Assembly (NCBI RefSeq): GCF_019890615.1
Contig: NZ_JAINVZ010000029.1
Span: 1 to 64,000, forward strand
Reading direction: 5' to 3'
Length of the DNA stretch: 64,000 nucleotides
Origin: Streptantibioticus parmotrematis
GTDB lineage: Bacteria > Actinomycetota > Actinomycetes > Streptomycetales > Streptomycetaceae
Shown piece by piece: positions 37,388 through 46,517 of this stretch (positions within the stretch are counted from its first letter, which is position 1; the number at the start of each line of letters is the position of its first letter). The notes under the pieces were generated by a model. The model searched no databases and had not been told where the DNA came from. It saw nothing but the letters and a program-made list of their open reading frames with translations. The translations under genes were made by a program, and so were the position numbers.

Positions 37388-37462
37388 GGGTTCTCCTCGG
37401 AAGGCCGGGTGGCGGGGGGGTGCTCGCGGCGCGCTGCCTGGCGGCGCCGCTCCCACATCAGA

Positions 37463-37483
37463 GCACTTTCAAAAAGAAAGCGC
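37463..37483. promoter_or_regulatory. Candidate HxlR operator
   Basis: GCACTTTC, five A residues, GAAAGCGC: eight-base arms with one mismatch, in the 135-base gap between the flavodoxin and HxlR genes. The A-rich core stands out in this GC-rich DNA. Confidence 0.6.
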
Positions 37484-37510
37484 AACCCAACAGTTAGCAC
37501 TGCGTCGGAG

Positions 37511-37516
37511 TACGCT
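37511..37516 (+). promoter_or_regulatory. -10 box of a likely leaderless HxlR-gene promoter
   Basis: TACGCT, six bases, then ATG at 37523; no ribosome binding site. Confidence 0.6.
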
Positions 37517-37522
37517 GACCCC

Positions 37523-37966
37523 ATGGACGCCACCGCCCCCGCCACCCCGCACGCCTCCGACCAGGGCACCTCCGCCCAAGCCTCCTCCGCCGAGGACACC
37601 TGCTCGCCGTACGACGTCTTCGCCCGCGACTGTCCCTCCCGCGGGACGCTGGAACACGTCACCGGGCGCTGGGGAAGCCTCACCCTGAGCGCGATCAGCG
37701 ACAGCACGGTGCGCTTCAACGAGTTGCGGCGCCGGGTCGACGGCGTGAGCGAGAAGATGCTGTCCCAGACGCTGCACGCGCTGGAGCGCGACGGTCTGGT
37801 CAACCGCAGGTCGCAGGAGACGAATCCGCCCCGCGTCGACTACTGCCTGACCCCGCTGGGGCATGACGTGGCGAGGCGGCTGCGGGAGCTGTTCGACCTG
37901 GTGGAGGGGCGGATGCCCGAGGTGCTGGCGGCGCGCGAGGCCTATGACGCGCGCGGCGGGCGCTGA
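37523..37966 (+). CDS. HxlR-family transcriptional regulator, likely redox-responsive
   Basis: 147 residues. The winged helix is read from [40 protein letters not shown] and [20 protein letters not shown], then [20 protein letters not shown]. Cys in the N-terminal part ([10 protein letters not shown] and RDCPSRG) matches the sensing cysteine of QorR/YodB-type HxlR repressors that react to quinones or disulfide stress. The ATG is preceded by TACGCT and no ribosome binding site. Its end overlaps the end of mutM by 25 bases, tail to tail. Confidence 0.88.
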   Translation: MDATAPATPHASDQGTSAQASSAEDTCSPYDVFARDCPSRGTLEHVTGRWGSLTLSAISDSTVRFNELRRRVDGVSEKMLSQTLHALERDGLVNRRSQETNPPRVDYCLTPLGHDVARRLRELFDLVEGRMPEVLAAREAYDARGGR

Positions 37967-38814
37967 CAGCGCGGGCAGAAGTAGCTGGAGCGGTTCATCC
38001 ACGGCCGGCGGCGGATCGGGGTGCCGCAGCGGCGGCAGGGCTCGTCCTCGCGCCCGTAGGCGTCCAGCGAGCGGTCGAAGTAGCCGGACTCGCCGTTGAC
38101 GTTGACGTAGAGGCTGTCGAAGCTGGTGCCGCCCACGTCGAGGGCGGCCATCATCACGTCCCGGATGTGGCCGACGAGTTCGGCGGTACGCGGCCGGGTC
38201 AGCGTGGCGGTGGGACGGTCGTAGTGCAGCCGGGCGCGCCAGAGGGCCTCGTCGGCGTAGATGTTGCCGACGCCGCTGATCAGCGACTGGTCGAGCAGGG
38301 CGCGCTTGACGGTGGTGCGGCGGCGGCGCAACGCGTCGTAGAAGGCGTCCTCGTCGAACGCGGCCTCCATCGGGTCCGCCGCGATGTGGGCGAGCGGCAG
38401 CGGCAGGCCGAGGGCGGCGTCCGGGCCGTCCGGGACGCGGGGGTGCACCGACAGGCCGCCGAAGGTCCGCTGGTCGACGAAGCGCAGTTCGGTGGCGACG
38501 TCGTCGGCGAAGCGCAGCCGGACGCGCAGGTGCTTCTCGTCGGGCGCGGTCGGCGGCTGGACGAGGAGCTGGCCGCTCATGCCGAGGTGGCCCAGCAGCG
38601 AGCCGCCGTCGTCCAGCGGCAGCCACAGGTACTTGCCGCGGCGGTGCGCGTCGCCGATCACCGCACCGCGCAGCCGGGCGGCGAAGTCCTCCGCGCCCTC
38701 GGTGTGCCGACGCACCGCGCGGACGTGCCGGACCTCGACGTCGGCGACCGTGCGGCCGCTGACCCAGCGGGCCAGACCGCGGCGGACCACCTCGACCTCG
38801 GGCAGCTCCGGCAT
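37942..38814 (-). CDS. mutM: Formamidopyrimidine-DNA glycosylase
   Basis: 290 residues. It removes oxidised purines such as 8-oxoguanine and nicks DNA. The mature N terminus [13 protein letters not shown] supplies the catalytic Pro and Glu. Later come [39 protein letters not shown] and a C-terminal zinc finger (CRRCGTP ... YFCPRCQR). GGAGGAA lies before the ATG. It follows rnc on the same strand with a 150-base gap and ends convergently with the HxlR gene. Confidence 0.96.
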   Translation of the reverse strand: MPELPEVEVVRRGLARWVSGRTVADVEVRHVRAVRRHTEGAEDFAARLRGAVIGDAHRRGKYLWLPLDDGGSLLGHLGMSGQLLVQPPTAPDEKHLRVRLRFADDVATELRFVDQRTFGGLSVHPRVPDGPDAALGLPLPLAHIAADPMEAAFDEDAFYDALRRRRTTVKRALLDQSLISGVGNIYADEALWRARLHYDRPTATLTRPRTAELVGHIRDVMMAALDVGGTSFDSLYVNVNGESGYFDRSLDAYGREDEPCRRCGTPIRRRPWMNRSSYFCPRCQRPPRAS

Positions 38815-38964
38815 GACCTTCCTCCGGCGGTGATCCGGCTCGGGCCCGCCCCCAGCGGGTGGGGGCGGGCCCGGTGCCGTACGGATGCGGACGGGAGCCG
38901 GTACGGAAGCGGGCTTGCGTACCGGTGCTCACAGGACGCGGCGGACGCGGACGTGCGCGGGCCG

Positions 38965-39789
38965 TTACGGCGCCGCGGACTCCGCGGTGCCGGCCTGGGC
39001 GGCCTCGGCCTCCTGCTCGGCCGTCTCCTCCTGCTGCTTGGCCGTCTCTGCCTGCTTGGCCGTCTCCTCCTGCTTGGCGCGGATCTCCCGCCAGGCGGAC
39101 TCGGCGGCCTGCTGCTCGGCTTCCTTCTTGCTGCGGCCGGTGCCGGTGCCGTACGTGACACCACCGACGCGGGCGGCAGCCGTGAAGGTCTTCTCGTGGT
39201 CCGGTCCCGCCTCGGTGACCAGGTACTCGGGCACGCCGAGCCCTTCGGTCGCGGTGAGTTCCTGGAGGCTGGTCTTCCAGTCCAGGCCCGCTCCGAGGTT
39301 GGAGGACTTCTCGATCAGGGGGTCGAACAGCCGGTGCACCAGCTCGGAGGCGGCGTCCAGGCCCTGGTCGAGGTAGACCGCGCCGATGACCGCTTCGAGG
39401 GTGTCGGCGAGGATCGACGCCTTGTTACGGCCGCCGGTACCCTCCTCGCCCCGGCCCAGGCGGACGAAGCTGCCCAGTTCGAGACCGCGGGCGACCTCGG
39501 CGAGGGCACGCGAGTTGACCACCGCGGCCCGCAACTTGGCCAGCTGGCCTTCGGGCAGGTCGGGGTGGGCGCGGTAGAGCGTGTCGGTGACCACCAGACC
39601 GAGCACGGAGTCCCCGAGGAACTCCAGCCGTTCGTTGGTGGGCAGCCCGCCGTTCTCGTACGCGAACGAGCGGTGCGTCAGCGCACGCACCAGAAGGGCG
39701 GGTTCGAGTGTGTACCCGAGCCGCCCTTCCAGGAGCGTGTGGGACGAGGCTGCCTTACCGGCGTCTGCCGACGACTTGGCGTCTGACAT
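38965..39789 (-). CDS. rnc: Ribonuclease III (AbsB)
   Basis: 274 residues. It cuts double-stranded RNA; in Streptomyces loss of rnc (absB) blocks antibiotic production. The catalytic signature [20 protein letters not shown] is intact, with a dsRNA-binding domain ([38 protein letters not shown]). A 45-residue tail follows, rich in Glu/Gln/Lys/Ala with [14 protein letters not shown]-type repeats. The ATG at 39789 lies 19 bases past the rpmF stop codon. Confidence 0.96.
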   Translation of the reverse strand: MSDAKSSADAGKAASSHTLLEGRLGYTLEPALLVRALTHRSFAYENGGLPTNERLEFLGDSVLGLVVTDTLYRAHPDLPEGQLAKLRAAVVNSRALAEVARGLELGSFVRLGRGEEGTGGRNKASILADTLEAVIGAVYLDQGLDAASELVHRLFDPLIEKSSNLGAGLDWKTSLQELTATEGLGVPEYLVTEAGPDHEKTFTAAARVGGVTYGTGTGRSKKEAEQQAAESAWREIRAKQEETAKQAETAKQQEETAEQEAEAAQAGTAESAAP

Positions 39790-39808
39790 GGAGCCTGTCA
39801 CCCGCCGA

Positions 39809-39982
39809 TCAGACCTCAAGCACCTGACGCTTGTTGTAGGTGCCGCAGCTCGGGCACGCGATGTGCTGGAGCTTCGGCTCGTGGCAGCGCTCGCACGCCA
39901 CCAGGCTCACGGGCGCAGCCTTCCACTGCGAACGGCGGTGGCGCGTGTTGCTGCGCGACATCTTCCGCTTCGGAACAGCCAC
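39809..39982 (-). CDS. rpmF: 50S ribosomal protein L32
   Basis: 57 residues, translated by hand from 39982: starts (GTG) [19 protein letters not shown] and ends [12 protein letters not shown]. Two CxxC pairs (CERC and CPSC) form the zinc site, the zinc-containing form of L32. AGGAGAAGTAGCC precedes the GTG. It lies between the DUF177 gene and rnc, the classical yceD-rpmF order. Confidence 0.96.
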   Translation of the reverse strand: MAVPKRKMSRSNTRHRRSQWKAAPVSLVACERCHEPKLQHIACPSCGTYNKRQVLEV

Positions 39983-39984
39983 GG

Positions 39985-40614
39985 CTACTTCTCCTGTGGG
40001 TCATCCCCGCTCGCGCGGGGTGCGTTGTCCTTCTCGCCGTCCTGGAGGGTGTCGGCGAGTCCCTGCAATGCCGCCCAACGGATGTCGGCGGCGTCGTGGT
40101 GGTGGTCGGGGTCGTCCGCGAGCCGCGCTCCGCACTCGGAGCACAGACCCGGGCAGTCCTCCCGGCACACCGGCTGCAACGGCAGTGCGAGCACCACCGC
40201 GTCACGCAGCACGGGTTCGAGGGCGAACAGGTCGTCCTCGAGGAAGAGCGTCTCCTCCTCGTCGTCGCCGTCGGCCTCGGCGGACTCGCCGCCGAACCGC
40301 TCACCGGCGTCGGGGTAGGAGTACAGCTCCTGGAAGTCGGTGTCGAGCTCGCGCTCGATCGGCTCCAGACACCTTACGCACTCGCCCGTGACCGGCGCAT
40401 GGACGGTGCCGGTGACGAGCACACCCTCCATGACGGACTCCAGCCGCAGGTCGAGCTCGACCGGCGCCCCCTGCGGGACTCCGATCACCCCGGCGAGACC
40501 GAGGTCGGCCGGTGCGGGTGCCGTGCGGGAGACCTTCTTCATCGCGCCAGGACGACGACCCAGCTCACGCGTGTCGAACACGAGCGGGTCGCGGTGGTCG
40601 AGGCGGGCGTTGAT
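39985..40614 (-). CDS. DUF177 (YceD) family protein, start codon uncertain
   Basis: About 209 residues from 40614. DUF177 proteins are encoded with rpmF and affect 23S rRNA levels in other bacteria. The conserved part includes [40 protein letters not shown] and a late [13 protein letters not shown]-type cysteine cluster. The start is unresolved. Between 40713 (ATG) and 40614 there is no ATG, GTG, CTG or TTG in frame, and those codons do not look coding. An AGGA sits a few bases before an ATC at 40614, so a rare ATC start is possible. It ends in the rpmF ribosome binding region. Confidence 0.8.
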   Translation of the reverse strand: MNARLDHRDPLVFDTRELGRRPGAMKKVSRTAPAPADLGLAGVIGVPQGAPVELDLRLESVMEGVLVTGTVHAPVTGECVRCLEPIERELDTDFQELYSYPDAGERFGGESAEADGDDEEETLFLEDDLFALEPVLRDAVVLALPLQPVCREDCPGLCSECGARLADDPDHHHDAADIRWAALQGLADTLQDGEKDNAPRASGDDPQEK

Positions 40615-40789
40615 GGCTTCCTGCTTTCCTTGGTGCTTTGCCGTACGACGTGTGCGTGCCGTCCGGCGCGGGCCCGGGTTAAAGCGGGCAGCCGAAAACC
40701 GGCACGTGTTCACAGGCCGGAGGTGTCAGGATACTGGACGCGCGCCGCTGGCCCAACTCGTCCCCCGACCTCGCCCGGCTCCGGGCCGG

Positions 40790-42016
40790 TCAGCGGCCCT
40801 GTTCCAGCTCCCGCAGCCGGTCCAGGTCGATCATTCCGGTGTCGAAGAAGCTCGTCTCGTCCAGCCCGGCCGGCTGCGGCGCCTGGTGGCCCTGGTGCGC
40901 TTGGTGGTCGTGGGGCTGGTGGTCGTGGGGCTGGTGCGCCTGCTGCTCGTACGGGGACTGCTGGTGCGGTACGTGCGGCTGGTCGTAGCCCTGCGGCTGC
41001 TCCTGCCAGCCGTACGCGGCCGGGTCGGCGTACTCGGTGCCGTACTCGGGCTGCTGCTGGGGCTGCTGCGGGTAGCCGTAGCCGTCGTAGCCGGGCTGCT
41101 GCTGGGTCCAGCCGTCCTGCTGGTAGCCGTACTCCGCGCCGGGCTGGGCGGCGGCCGCCGCCGGGTACGCCGCGGCCGGGTCGTACGGCTGCTGCTGGGG
41201 CTGCTCCGGGTAGCCGTAACCGGTACCGGGGTCGGCCTGCGGGACCTGGACGGCCTGGGCGGCTTGGGCGGCTTGGTCTTCGCTGACGAACGGGACTCCG
41301 GCGAGCCCGGCGAGGTACTCCGCGTCGCTCTGGTGGGCCGCGCCGCCCTCGGCCGCGTCCTGGGCGGCCAGGTGCGCGCCCAGGTCGTCGATCGCGCGGT
41401 GGCCGGTGAGCTTCTGGCGGCCCCGGCCGACCGCCTCCAGCGTCTTGGCGAGCACCGCCTCGAAGGCGCCGAGCTTGGCGTCCACGTAGGCGTCGGCGCG
41501 GCGGCGCAGCTCCTCGGGGTCGGCGCTGCGCTCGGGGGCCTCGTCGTCCACGTCGTCCTGCGGGGCGCCCGGGTCGCGGCCGAGCAGCTTCTCGCGGCCG
41601 CGGTCGACCGAGCCGAGGGTCTTGGTGAGGACCACCTCGAAGTTGGCGAGCTTGCTGTCGACGTACTCGTCGGACTCCGCGCGGATCTCCTCGGCCTCGC
41701 GGCGGGCCTCGGCGAGGATGCGGTCGGCCTCCTCCTGGGACTGCCGGGCGACCTCGGTGTCGGAGACCAGCGAACCGCGGTGCTGGTGGGCGGACTCGAT
41801 GATCCGCTCGGCCTCGGCGCGCGCCTCGGCCACCATCTGGTCGCGGTCGCCCAGCAGCGCCTGGGCCTGGGAGAGCGAGTCGGGCAGCGCATCGCGGAGC
41901 TCGGAGAGCCGGGCCACCAGTTCGGCGCGGTTGACCACGCAGGAGGCGGACATCGGCATGGAGCGCGCGCCTTCGACGGCCGCGACGATCTCGTCGAGCT
42001 TCTTCTGCACGTCCAT
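40790..42016 (-). CDS. Coiled-coil protein with Gln/Pro/Tyr/His-rich repeats
   Basis: 408 residues. Residues 1-170 are helical and charged (QALLGDRDQMVAEARAEAER, EADRILAEARREAEEIRAES) and resemble DivIVA/ATP-synthase-b-like coiled coils. Two related segments occur: YVDSKLANFEVVLTKTLGSV and YVDAKLGAFEAVLAKTLEAV. Residues about 245-385 are low-complexity with PQQQP and QPHDHQ repeats. The end SFFDTGMIDLDRLRELEQGR looks like a conserved terminal motif. Function is unknown; a cytoskeletal or polar scaffold is a guess. It is conserved between coaD and the DUF177 gene in Streptomyces. Confidence 0.78.
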   Translation of the reverse strand: MDVQKKLDEIVAAVEGARSMPMSASCVVNRAELVARLSELRDALPDSLSQAQALLGDRDQMVAEARAEAERIIESAHQHRGSLVSDTEVARQSQEEADRILAEARREAEEIRAESDEYVDSKLANFEVVLTKTLGSVDRGREKLLGRDPGAPQDDVDDEAPERSADPEELRRRADAYVDAKLGAFEAVLAKTLEAVGRGRQKLTGHRAIDDLGAHLAAQDAAEGGAAHQSDAEYLAGLAGVPFVSEDQAAQAAQAVQVPQADPGTGYGYPEQPQQQPYDPAAAYPAAAAAQPGAEYGYQQDGWTQQQPGYDGYGYPQQPQQQPEYGTEYADPAAYGWQEQPQGYDQPHVPHQQSPYEQQAHQPHDHQPHDHQAHQGHQAPQPAGLDETSFFDTGMIDLDRLRELEQGR

Positions 42017-42166
42017 GGTGCTGTCAGTCTCTCCTCGGCCGGACCCCGCGGACCGGCGGTCGCCGTACGGGTCAAGCAGATGCTACGACCACCCGGCGCA
42101 CCCGGCACAGTGACTGACGCGACGTCAGCCCCGCGGAAGCCGGGTGCCGGGCGGCGGTGGGCGTGG

Positions 42167-42676
42167 TCAGTCCCGGGCCAGCTTGGCGCGCAGCGCCGTC
42201 AGCACCGGCTCGGGCACCAGGTGGGAGACGTCGCCGCCCCACTGGGCGACCTCCTTGACCAGGCTGGAGGAGAGGAAGGAGTAGGTGGGGTTGGTCGGTA
42301 CGAAGAGCGTCTCGACGCCGGACAGCCCGTTGTTCATCTGGGCCATCTGGAGCTCGTAGTCGAAATCGCTGACCGCCCGCAGGCCCTTGACGATGGCGGG
42401 GATGTCGCGCTGCTTGCAGAAGTCGACCAGCAGTCCGTGGAAGGACTCCACCACCACGTTGCCGAACCCCGCGGTGACCTCCTCGATCAGCGCGATCCGC
42501 TCGTCGACGGCGAACAGGCCCTGCTTCGACTTGTTGATCATCACGGCGACGTAGACCTGGTCGTACAGGCGGGACGCGCGGGCGATGATGTCGAGGTGTC
42601 CGTTGGTGATGGGGTCGAAGGACCCCGGACAGACGGCGCGGCGCAACAGTGGTTCCTCGCTCTCCGGTGCGTTCAT
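42167..42676 (-). CDS. coaD: Phosphopantetheine adenylyltransferase
   Basis: 169 residues. It makes dephospho-CoA from phosphopantetheine and ATP. The motif CPGSFDPITNGHLDIIARAS contains the TxGH nucleotide-binding site, and YSFLSSSLVKEVAQWGGDV is the C-terminal signature. GLRAVSDFDYELQMAQMN binds substrate. The start overlaps the rsmD stop codon by four bases, so the two are coupled, a widespread arrangement. Confidence 0.97.
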   Translation of the reverse strand: MNAPESEEPLLRRAVCPGSFDPITNGHLDIIARASRLYDQVYVAVMINKSKQGLFAVDERIALIEEVTAGFGNVVVESFHGLLVDFCKQRDIPAIVKGLRAVSDFDYELQMAQMNNGLSGVETLFVPTNPTYSFLSSSLVKEVAQWGGDVSHLVPEPVLTALRAKLARD

Positions 42677-43275
42677 GACGCGGGCGTGCCGGCGCCGCCG
42701 GCGTGATCACCGGCGGCGGCGCGACCGTACCAAAGCGTGCCTTCTCCGTAGCGGCGGGCCCGCAGCCCCTCGAACCCCCCGGGCCAGCGGAACTCACCGC
42801 CCCGGGTGCTCCTCTCCACGGTGGCGACGGCGTCCGGCGCGAGCCAGCCCCCGGCGGTGAGTGTGAGCAGGATCTCGCGCAGTTCGTCGTCGGTGACGGC
42901 GTACGGGGGGTCGAGGAAGACCAGGTCGTACGGTTCGCCCGGCGGCGGTCCCGCGACCAGCTTCTCGGCCCTGCCGGGGCGCACCTCGGCGCCGGGCAGC
43001 CCGAGGGCGCGCACGTTGTCGCGGATCACCCGGGCGGCGCGGGCGTCCGCCTCGGCGAGCAGCACGTGGGCCGCGCCCCGGGAGAGCGCTTCGAGGCCGA
43101 CCGCGCCGGAGCCGCCGTACAGGTCGAGCACGCGGGCGCCGTCCAGCGTGCCGCGCAGCGACTCCCAGCTGGAGAAGAGCCCTTCACGCGCCCGGTCCGA
43201 GGTGGGCCGGGTGCCGAGCCCCGGCGGCACGGCGAGCCGCCGTCCTCCGGCCGCTCCGGCGATCACGCGGGTCAC
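42673..43275 (-). CDS. rsmD: 16S rRNA (guanine966-N2)-methyltransferase
   Basis: 200 residues. Starts TRVIAGAAGGRRLAVPPGLG and RPTSDRAREGLFSSWESL; the SAM loop is VLDLYGGSGAVGLEALSRGA and the catalytic motif DLVFLDPPYAVTDDELREIL contains DPPY. It methylates G966 of 16S rRNA. A GTG at 43284, nine bases upstream, has GAGG in front and is an alternative start. It overlaps coaD by four bases. Confidence 0.95.
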   Translation of the reverse strand: MTRVIAGAAGGRRLAVPPGLGTRPTSDRAREGLFSSWESLRGTLDGARVLDLYGGSGAVGLEALSRGAAHVLLAEADARAARVIRDNVRALGLPGAEVRPGRAEKLVAGPPPGEPYDLVFLDPPYAVTDDELREILLTLTAGGWLAPDAVATVERSTRGGEFRWPGGFEGLRARRYGEGTLWYGRAAAGDHAGGAGTPAS

Positions 43276-43346
43276 GTCGTCGTCACGTCCTCAAGGGTCG
43301 GGTGGGCGGTGGAACGGCGCCGGTCGGGCGCCGTTCCACCAGTACA

Positions 43347-43484
43347 TCACCCGGCCGCGAACGGCTCGACCCGCGCGGGCGCGCGGCCGCCGTGCCCCGC
43401 GGGCGCGAAGCCGTCACGTCTCGCGGGCGCGAAGCCGTTGTGCCAGTTGTCGTCGTCGCCGCTGTGTGCGTGGGCCATGGTCAT
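43347..43484 (-). CDS. Small 45-residue protein coupled to an upstream gene
   Basis: Read by hand: MTMAHAHSGDDDNWHNG, then three eight-residue repeats FAPARRDG, FAPAGHGG, RAPARVEP and the end FAAG. The ATG at 43484 overlaps the stop of the preceding gene (ATGA), as in coupled pairs, and the codons prefer G/C in the third position. I do not recognise the family. The evidence is context and repeats only. Confidence 0.5.
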   Translation of the reverse strand: MTMAHAHSGDDDNWHNGFAPARRDGFAPAGHGGRAPARVEPFAAG

Positions 43485-44008
43485 TCGGCGTTCCCCTCCC
43501 CCACCGCGCCGACGGCACCGACGACGGCGGCCGACGCGTAACGGGACCAGGACAGGCAGCCGTCCGGCGGGCAGTGCTCCGGGCGGCGCGGGTCGTGCCC
43601 CAGCTCGCGCAGCTTGGTGCGCAGGGAGTCCGGGGTACGGCCGAAGCGGGCGGCGACGCGGGCGATGGTCTCGCCGTCGTGGAACCTGCGGACGAGTTCC
43701 TCCTCGTGCTGGGGTATCCAGGGCGCGCCGTGGCCGGGGAACAGCTCCCGCAGCACGTCCCGGTCGGGAATCGGCTCGGCGACGTCGGCCACCAGGGCCA
43801 GCGCCCGCAGGGCGCGGTTGAGGGCGATGCGCAGCGATGCCACGTCCCGCAGGGGCAGTCGCAGTTCACCGGACGCGAGCGGGGTGTCCGGGTCGGCCTC
43901 GCTCCAGCCGGCCAGTCCCAGGGTCACCGTGGTGTCGTCGTCACTGGCGAGTTCGATCCGGAAGACCCGCTCGCCCAGTGGCAGTTCGTTGAGATGACGG
44001 AACGCCAT
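43481..44008 (-). CDS. Conserved hypothetical protein with a C-terminal HTH-like segment
   Basis: 175 residues. The N-terminal part (MAFRHLNELPLGERVFRIEL, then LGLAGWSEADPDTPLASGEL) is beta-rich. The part EEELVRRFHDGETIARVAAR followed by FGRTPDSLRTKLRELGHDP looks like a helix-turn-helix or Myb-like fold. No signal peptide. GGGG lies a few bases before the ATG at 44008. I do not recognise a named family; DNA or RNA binding is an inference. Confidence 0.68.
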   Translation of the reverse strand: MAFRHLNELPLGERVFRIELASDDDTTVTLGLAGWSEADPDTPLASGELRLPLRDVASLRIALNRALRALALVADVAEPIPDRDVLRELFPGHGAPWIPQHEEELVRRFHDGETIARVAARFGRTPDSLRTKLRELGHDPRRPEHCPPDGCLSWSRYASAAVVGAVGAVGEGNAE

Positions 44009-44173
44009 GATTTCAGCCCCCAATGGTCCAACTCGGCCCATCCTTCGACGGATCGGCCGAACTGCTTTCATTCTCCCAGGGGGGTCTGACAATGACGGGC
44101 CGTCAGGAACCGTGCCGCGGGCGGGGCTTCATGCCGCTCAGGCCACCGTCGGCCCGCCTCCGGGCAGCGGCCC

Positions 44174-46465
44174 TCAGCCCTTTTCGAGGTAGCCCTCGCG
44201 TGAGGCGTCGAGCAGCGCGTCCAGCGCGGTGAGCAGGTCCGGGTGGGCCGCCAGCTCGGGGTCCTCGGCGACCAGCGCGGCGGCCTCCTCGCGGGCCGCC
44301 TCGATGACCTCGACGTCGTCGATGACGGCGAGCATCCGCAGGCTGGAGCGGGTGCCGGACTGGGCCTGGCCCAGCACGTCGCCCTCCCGGCGCTGCTCCA
44401 GGTCGACGCGGGACAGCTCGAAGCCGTCGAGGGTCGCCGCGACCGCGTTCAGCCGGGGGCGGGCGGGGCTCGCCTCGGGGGCCTCGGTGACCAGCAGGCA
44501 CAGCCCCGGCGCGGAGCCCCGGCCGACGCGGCCGCGCAGCTGGTGCAGTTGCGAGACGCCGAACCGGTCGGCGTCCATGATCACCATCACGGTGGCGTTG
44601 GGCACGTTCACCCCGACCTCGATGACCGTGGTCGCCACCAGCACGTCCACCTCGCCCGCGGAGAAGCGGCGCATCACGTCGTCCTTGGCGTCCGGCGCCA
44701 TGCGGCCGTGCAGCGCCTCGACCCGCAGGCCCTTCAGCGGCCCCTCGGCCAGCTGCTCGGCGACCTCCAGCACGGCGAGCGCGGGACGGCGTTCGGCGTC
44801 GTCCGGGGCGTCCGGGCCGTCCGCGTCGGCCTTCTTCCGCGCGCCCTTCGCCCCCTTGGCGCCCTCCGCCTCCTCCTCGTCGCCGATGCGCGGGCAGACC
44901 ACGTACGCCTGGTGGCCGCCCTCGGCCTCCTCGCGCACCCGTTCCCAGGCGCGGCTGAGGAAGTGTGGTTTGTCCTTGGCGGGCACCACGTGGCTGGCGA
45001 TCGGCGAGCGTCCCGCGGGCAGCTGGTCGAGCACCGAGGTCTCCAGGTCGCCGAAGACGGTCATGGCGACGGTGCGCGGAATGGGGGTGGCGGTCATCAC
45101 CAGCAGGTGCGGCGGCTGCTTGCCCTTGCCGCGCAGCGCGTCGCGCTGTTCGACGCCGAAGCGGTGCTGCTCGTCCACGACGACCAGGCCGAGGTCGTGG
45201 AAGGCGACCTTGTCTTCGATCAGCGCGTGGGTGCCGATGACGATCCCCGCCTCGCCGGTGACCAGGTCCAGCAGCGCGGCGCGGCGGGCGGCGGCGCCCA
45301 TCGAGCCGGTGAGCAGCACGACCTTCGTGCCCAGGTCGGACCCACCGAGCATGCCCGCCCGTCGCCCACCACCGCCCTTGTCGGACTGCGCTTCGCGCAG
45401 ACCCCATCGATCCGCCAGCTCACCCATCATCTCGGTGATCGACCGGTGGTGCTGCTGGGCCAGCACCTCGGTGGGCGCCAGCAACGCGGCCTGTCCCCCG
45501 CTGTCGACGACGGCGAGCATCGCCCGCAGCGCCACCAGCGTCTTGCCGGAGCCCACCTCGCCCTGGAGCAGCCGGTGCATGGGGTGCTCGGTGGCGAGGT
45601 CGGCGAAGATCTCGCCGCTGACCGTGCGCTGACCGTCGGTCAGGGTGAACGGCAGCTCGGCGTCGAACGCGGCCAGCAGCCCGTCCGCGCGCGGCACCCG
45701 GGCGACCGCCGGCAGGCTCGCGTCGGCGGCCCGGCGGCGGGCCAGCGCGACCTGGAGGACGAACGCCTCGTCCCACTTCAGGCGGTCGCGGGCGGCGGCG
45801 ATGTCCGCCTTGGTGGCGGGCCGGTGCACCTTCTCGATCGCCTCGGGCAGCGCGGCGAGGGCGCGCCGCTCGCGCAGCCGCTCCGGCAGCGGGTCGGCGA
45901 CGTCCGTCCAGTCGATGGAGTCCAGCACGGTCTGCGCGCACTGGGCGATCTGCCAGGAGGCGATCTGCTTGCACGCCGGGTACAGCGGCAGCAGCTTCCC
46001 GGCGAACGCGTCCACCGCGTCCCTGGCGTCCTGCCCGCTCTCGTCGTCCAGCAACTGGTAGTCGGGGTGGGCGAGTTGGCGGGCGCGGTTGAAGACGGTG
46101 ACCTTGCCGGCGAACATCCCGCGGCTGCCCGGGACCAGCTTGGTGTGGTGGAAGTGGGCCGCCTTGTTGAAGAACACCAGGGTCAGCGTGCCGCTGCCGT
46201 CGGTGACCTGGACCTCAAGACGCACCCCGCGCCCGTGGTTGTAGGTCTTCTTCTCCGCCTTGGCCACCCGCGCGACGACGGTGACGTGCTCGTCCAGCGG
46301 CAGGTCGGCCAGCCGGGTCAGCTCGCCGCGTTCGGCGTAGCGGCGCGGGTAGTGGTGCAGGAGGTCACCGACGGTGTGCAGGTCGAGGTGGTCGGCCAGG
46401 ACCTTCGCGGTGCGGTCGCCGACCACCTTGCGCAGGGGCTCTCGCAGGGCGGACACGCTGTCCAT
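44174..46465 (-). CDS. recG: ATP-dependent DNA helicase RecG
   Basis: 763 residues. It remodels stalled forks and branched DNA. An N-terminal wedge/OB domain (VTVVARVAKAEKKTYNHGRG) precedes the helicase: Walker A LLQGEVGSGKTLVALRAMLA, DEQH motif LGLVVVDEQHRFGVEQRDAL, TATPIPRTVAMTVFGDLETS and motif VI region QLHQLRGRVGRGSAPGLCLL. An insert of about 30 residues, EEEEAEGAKGAKGARKKADA, lies near 530-560. No clear ribosome binding site precedes the ATG at 46465. Downstream of the FakA-like gene on the same strand. Confidence 0.95.
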   Translation of the reverse strand: MDSVSALREPLRKVVGDRTAKVLADHLDLHTVGDLLHHYPRRYAERGELTRLADLPLDEHVTVVARVAKAEKKTYNHGRGVRLEVQVTDGSGTLTLVFFNKAAHFHHTKLVPGSRGMFAGKVTVFNRARQLAHPDYQLLDDESGQDARDAVDAFAGKLLPLYPACKQIASWQIAQCAQTVLDSIDWTDVADPLPERLRERRALAALPEAIEKVHRPATKADIAAARDRLKWDEAFVLQVALARRRAADASLPAVARVPRADGLLAAFDAELPFTLTDGQRTVSGEIFADLATEHPMHRLLQGEVGSGKTLVALRAMLAVVDSGGQAALLAPTEVLAQQHHRSITEMMGELADRWGLREAQSDKGGGGRRAGMLGGSDLGTKVVLLTGSMGAAARRAALLDLVTGEAGIVIGTHALIEDKVAFHDLGLVVVDEQHRFGVEQRDALRGKGKQPPHLLVMTATPIPRTVAMTVFGDLETSVLDQLPAGRSPIASHVVPAKDKPHFLSRAWERVREEAEGGHQAYVVCPRIGDEEEAEGAKGAKGARKKADADGPDAPDDAERRPALAVLEVAEQLAEGPLKGLRVEALHGRMAPDAKDDVMRRFSAGEVDVLVATTVIEVGVNVPNATVMVIMDADRFGVSQLHQLRGRVGRGSAPGLCLLVTEAPEASPARPRLNAVAATLDGFELSRVDLEQRREGDVLGQAQSGTRSSLRMLAVIDDVEVIEAAREEAAALVAEDPELAAHPDLLTALDALLDASREGYLEKG

Positions 46466-46517
46466 CTTGGCGCACGCCTCGGACAACGGGCCGCTGACCG
46501 GCCGTCCCGCCCTCTCC

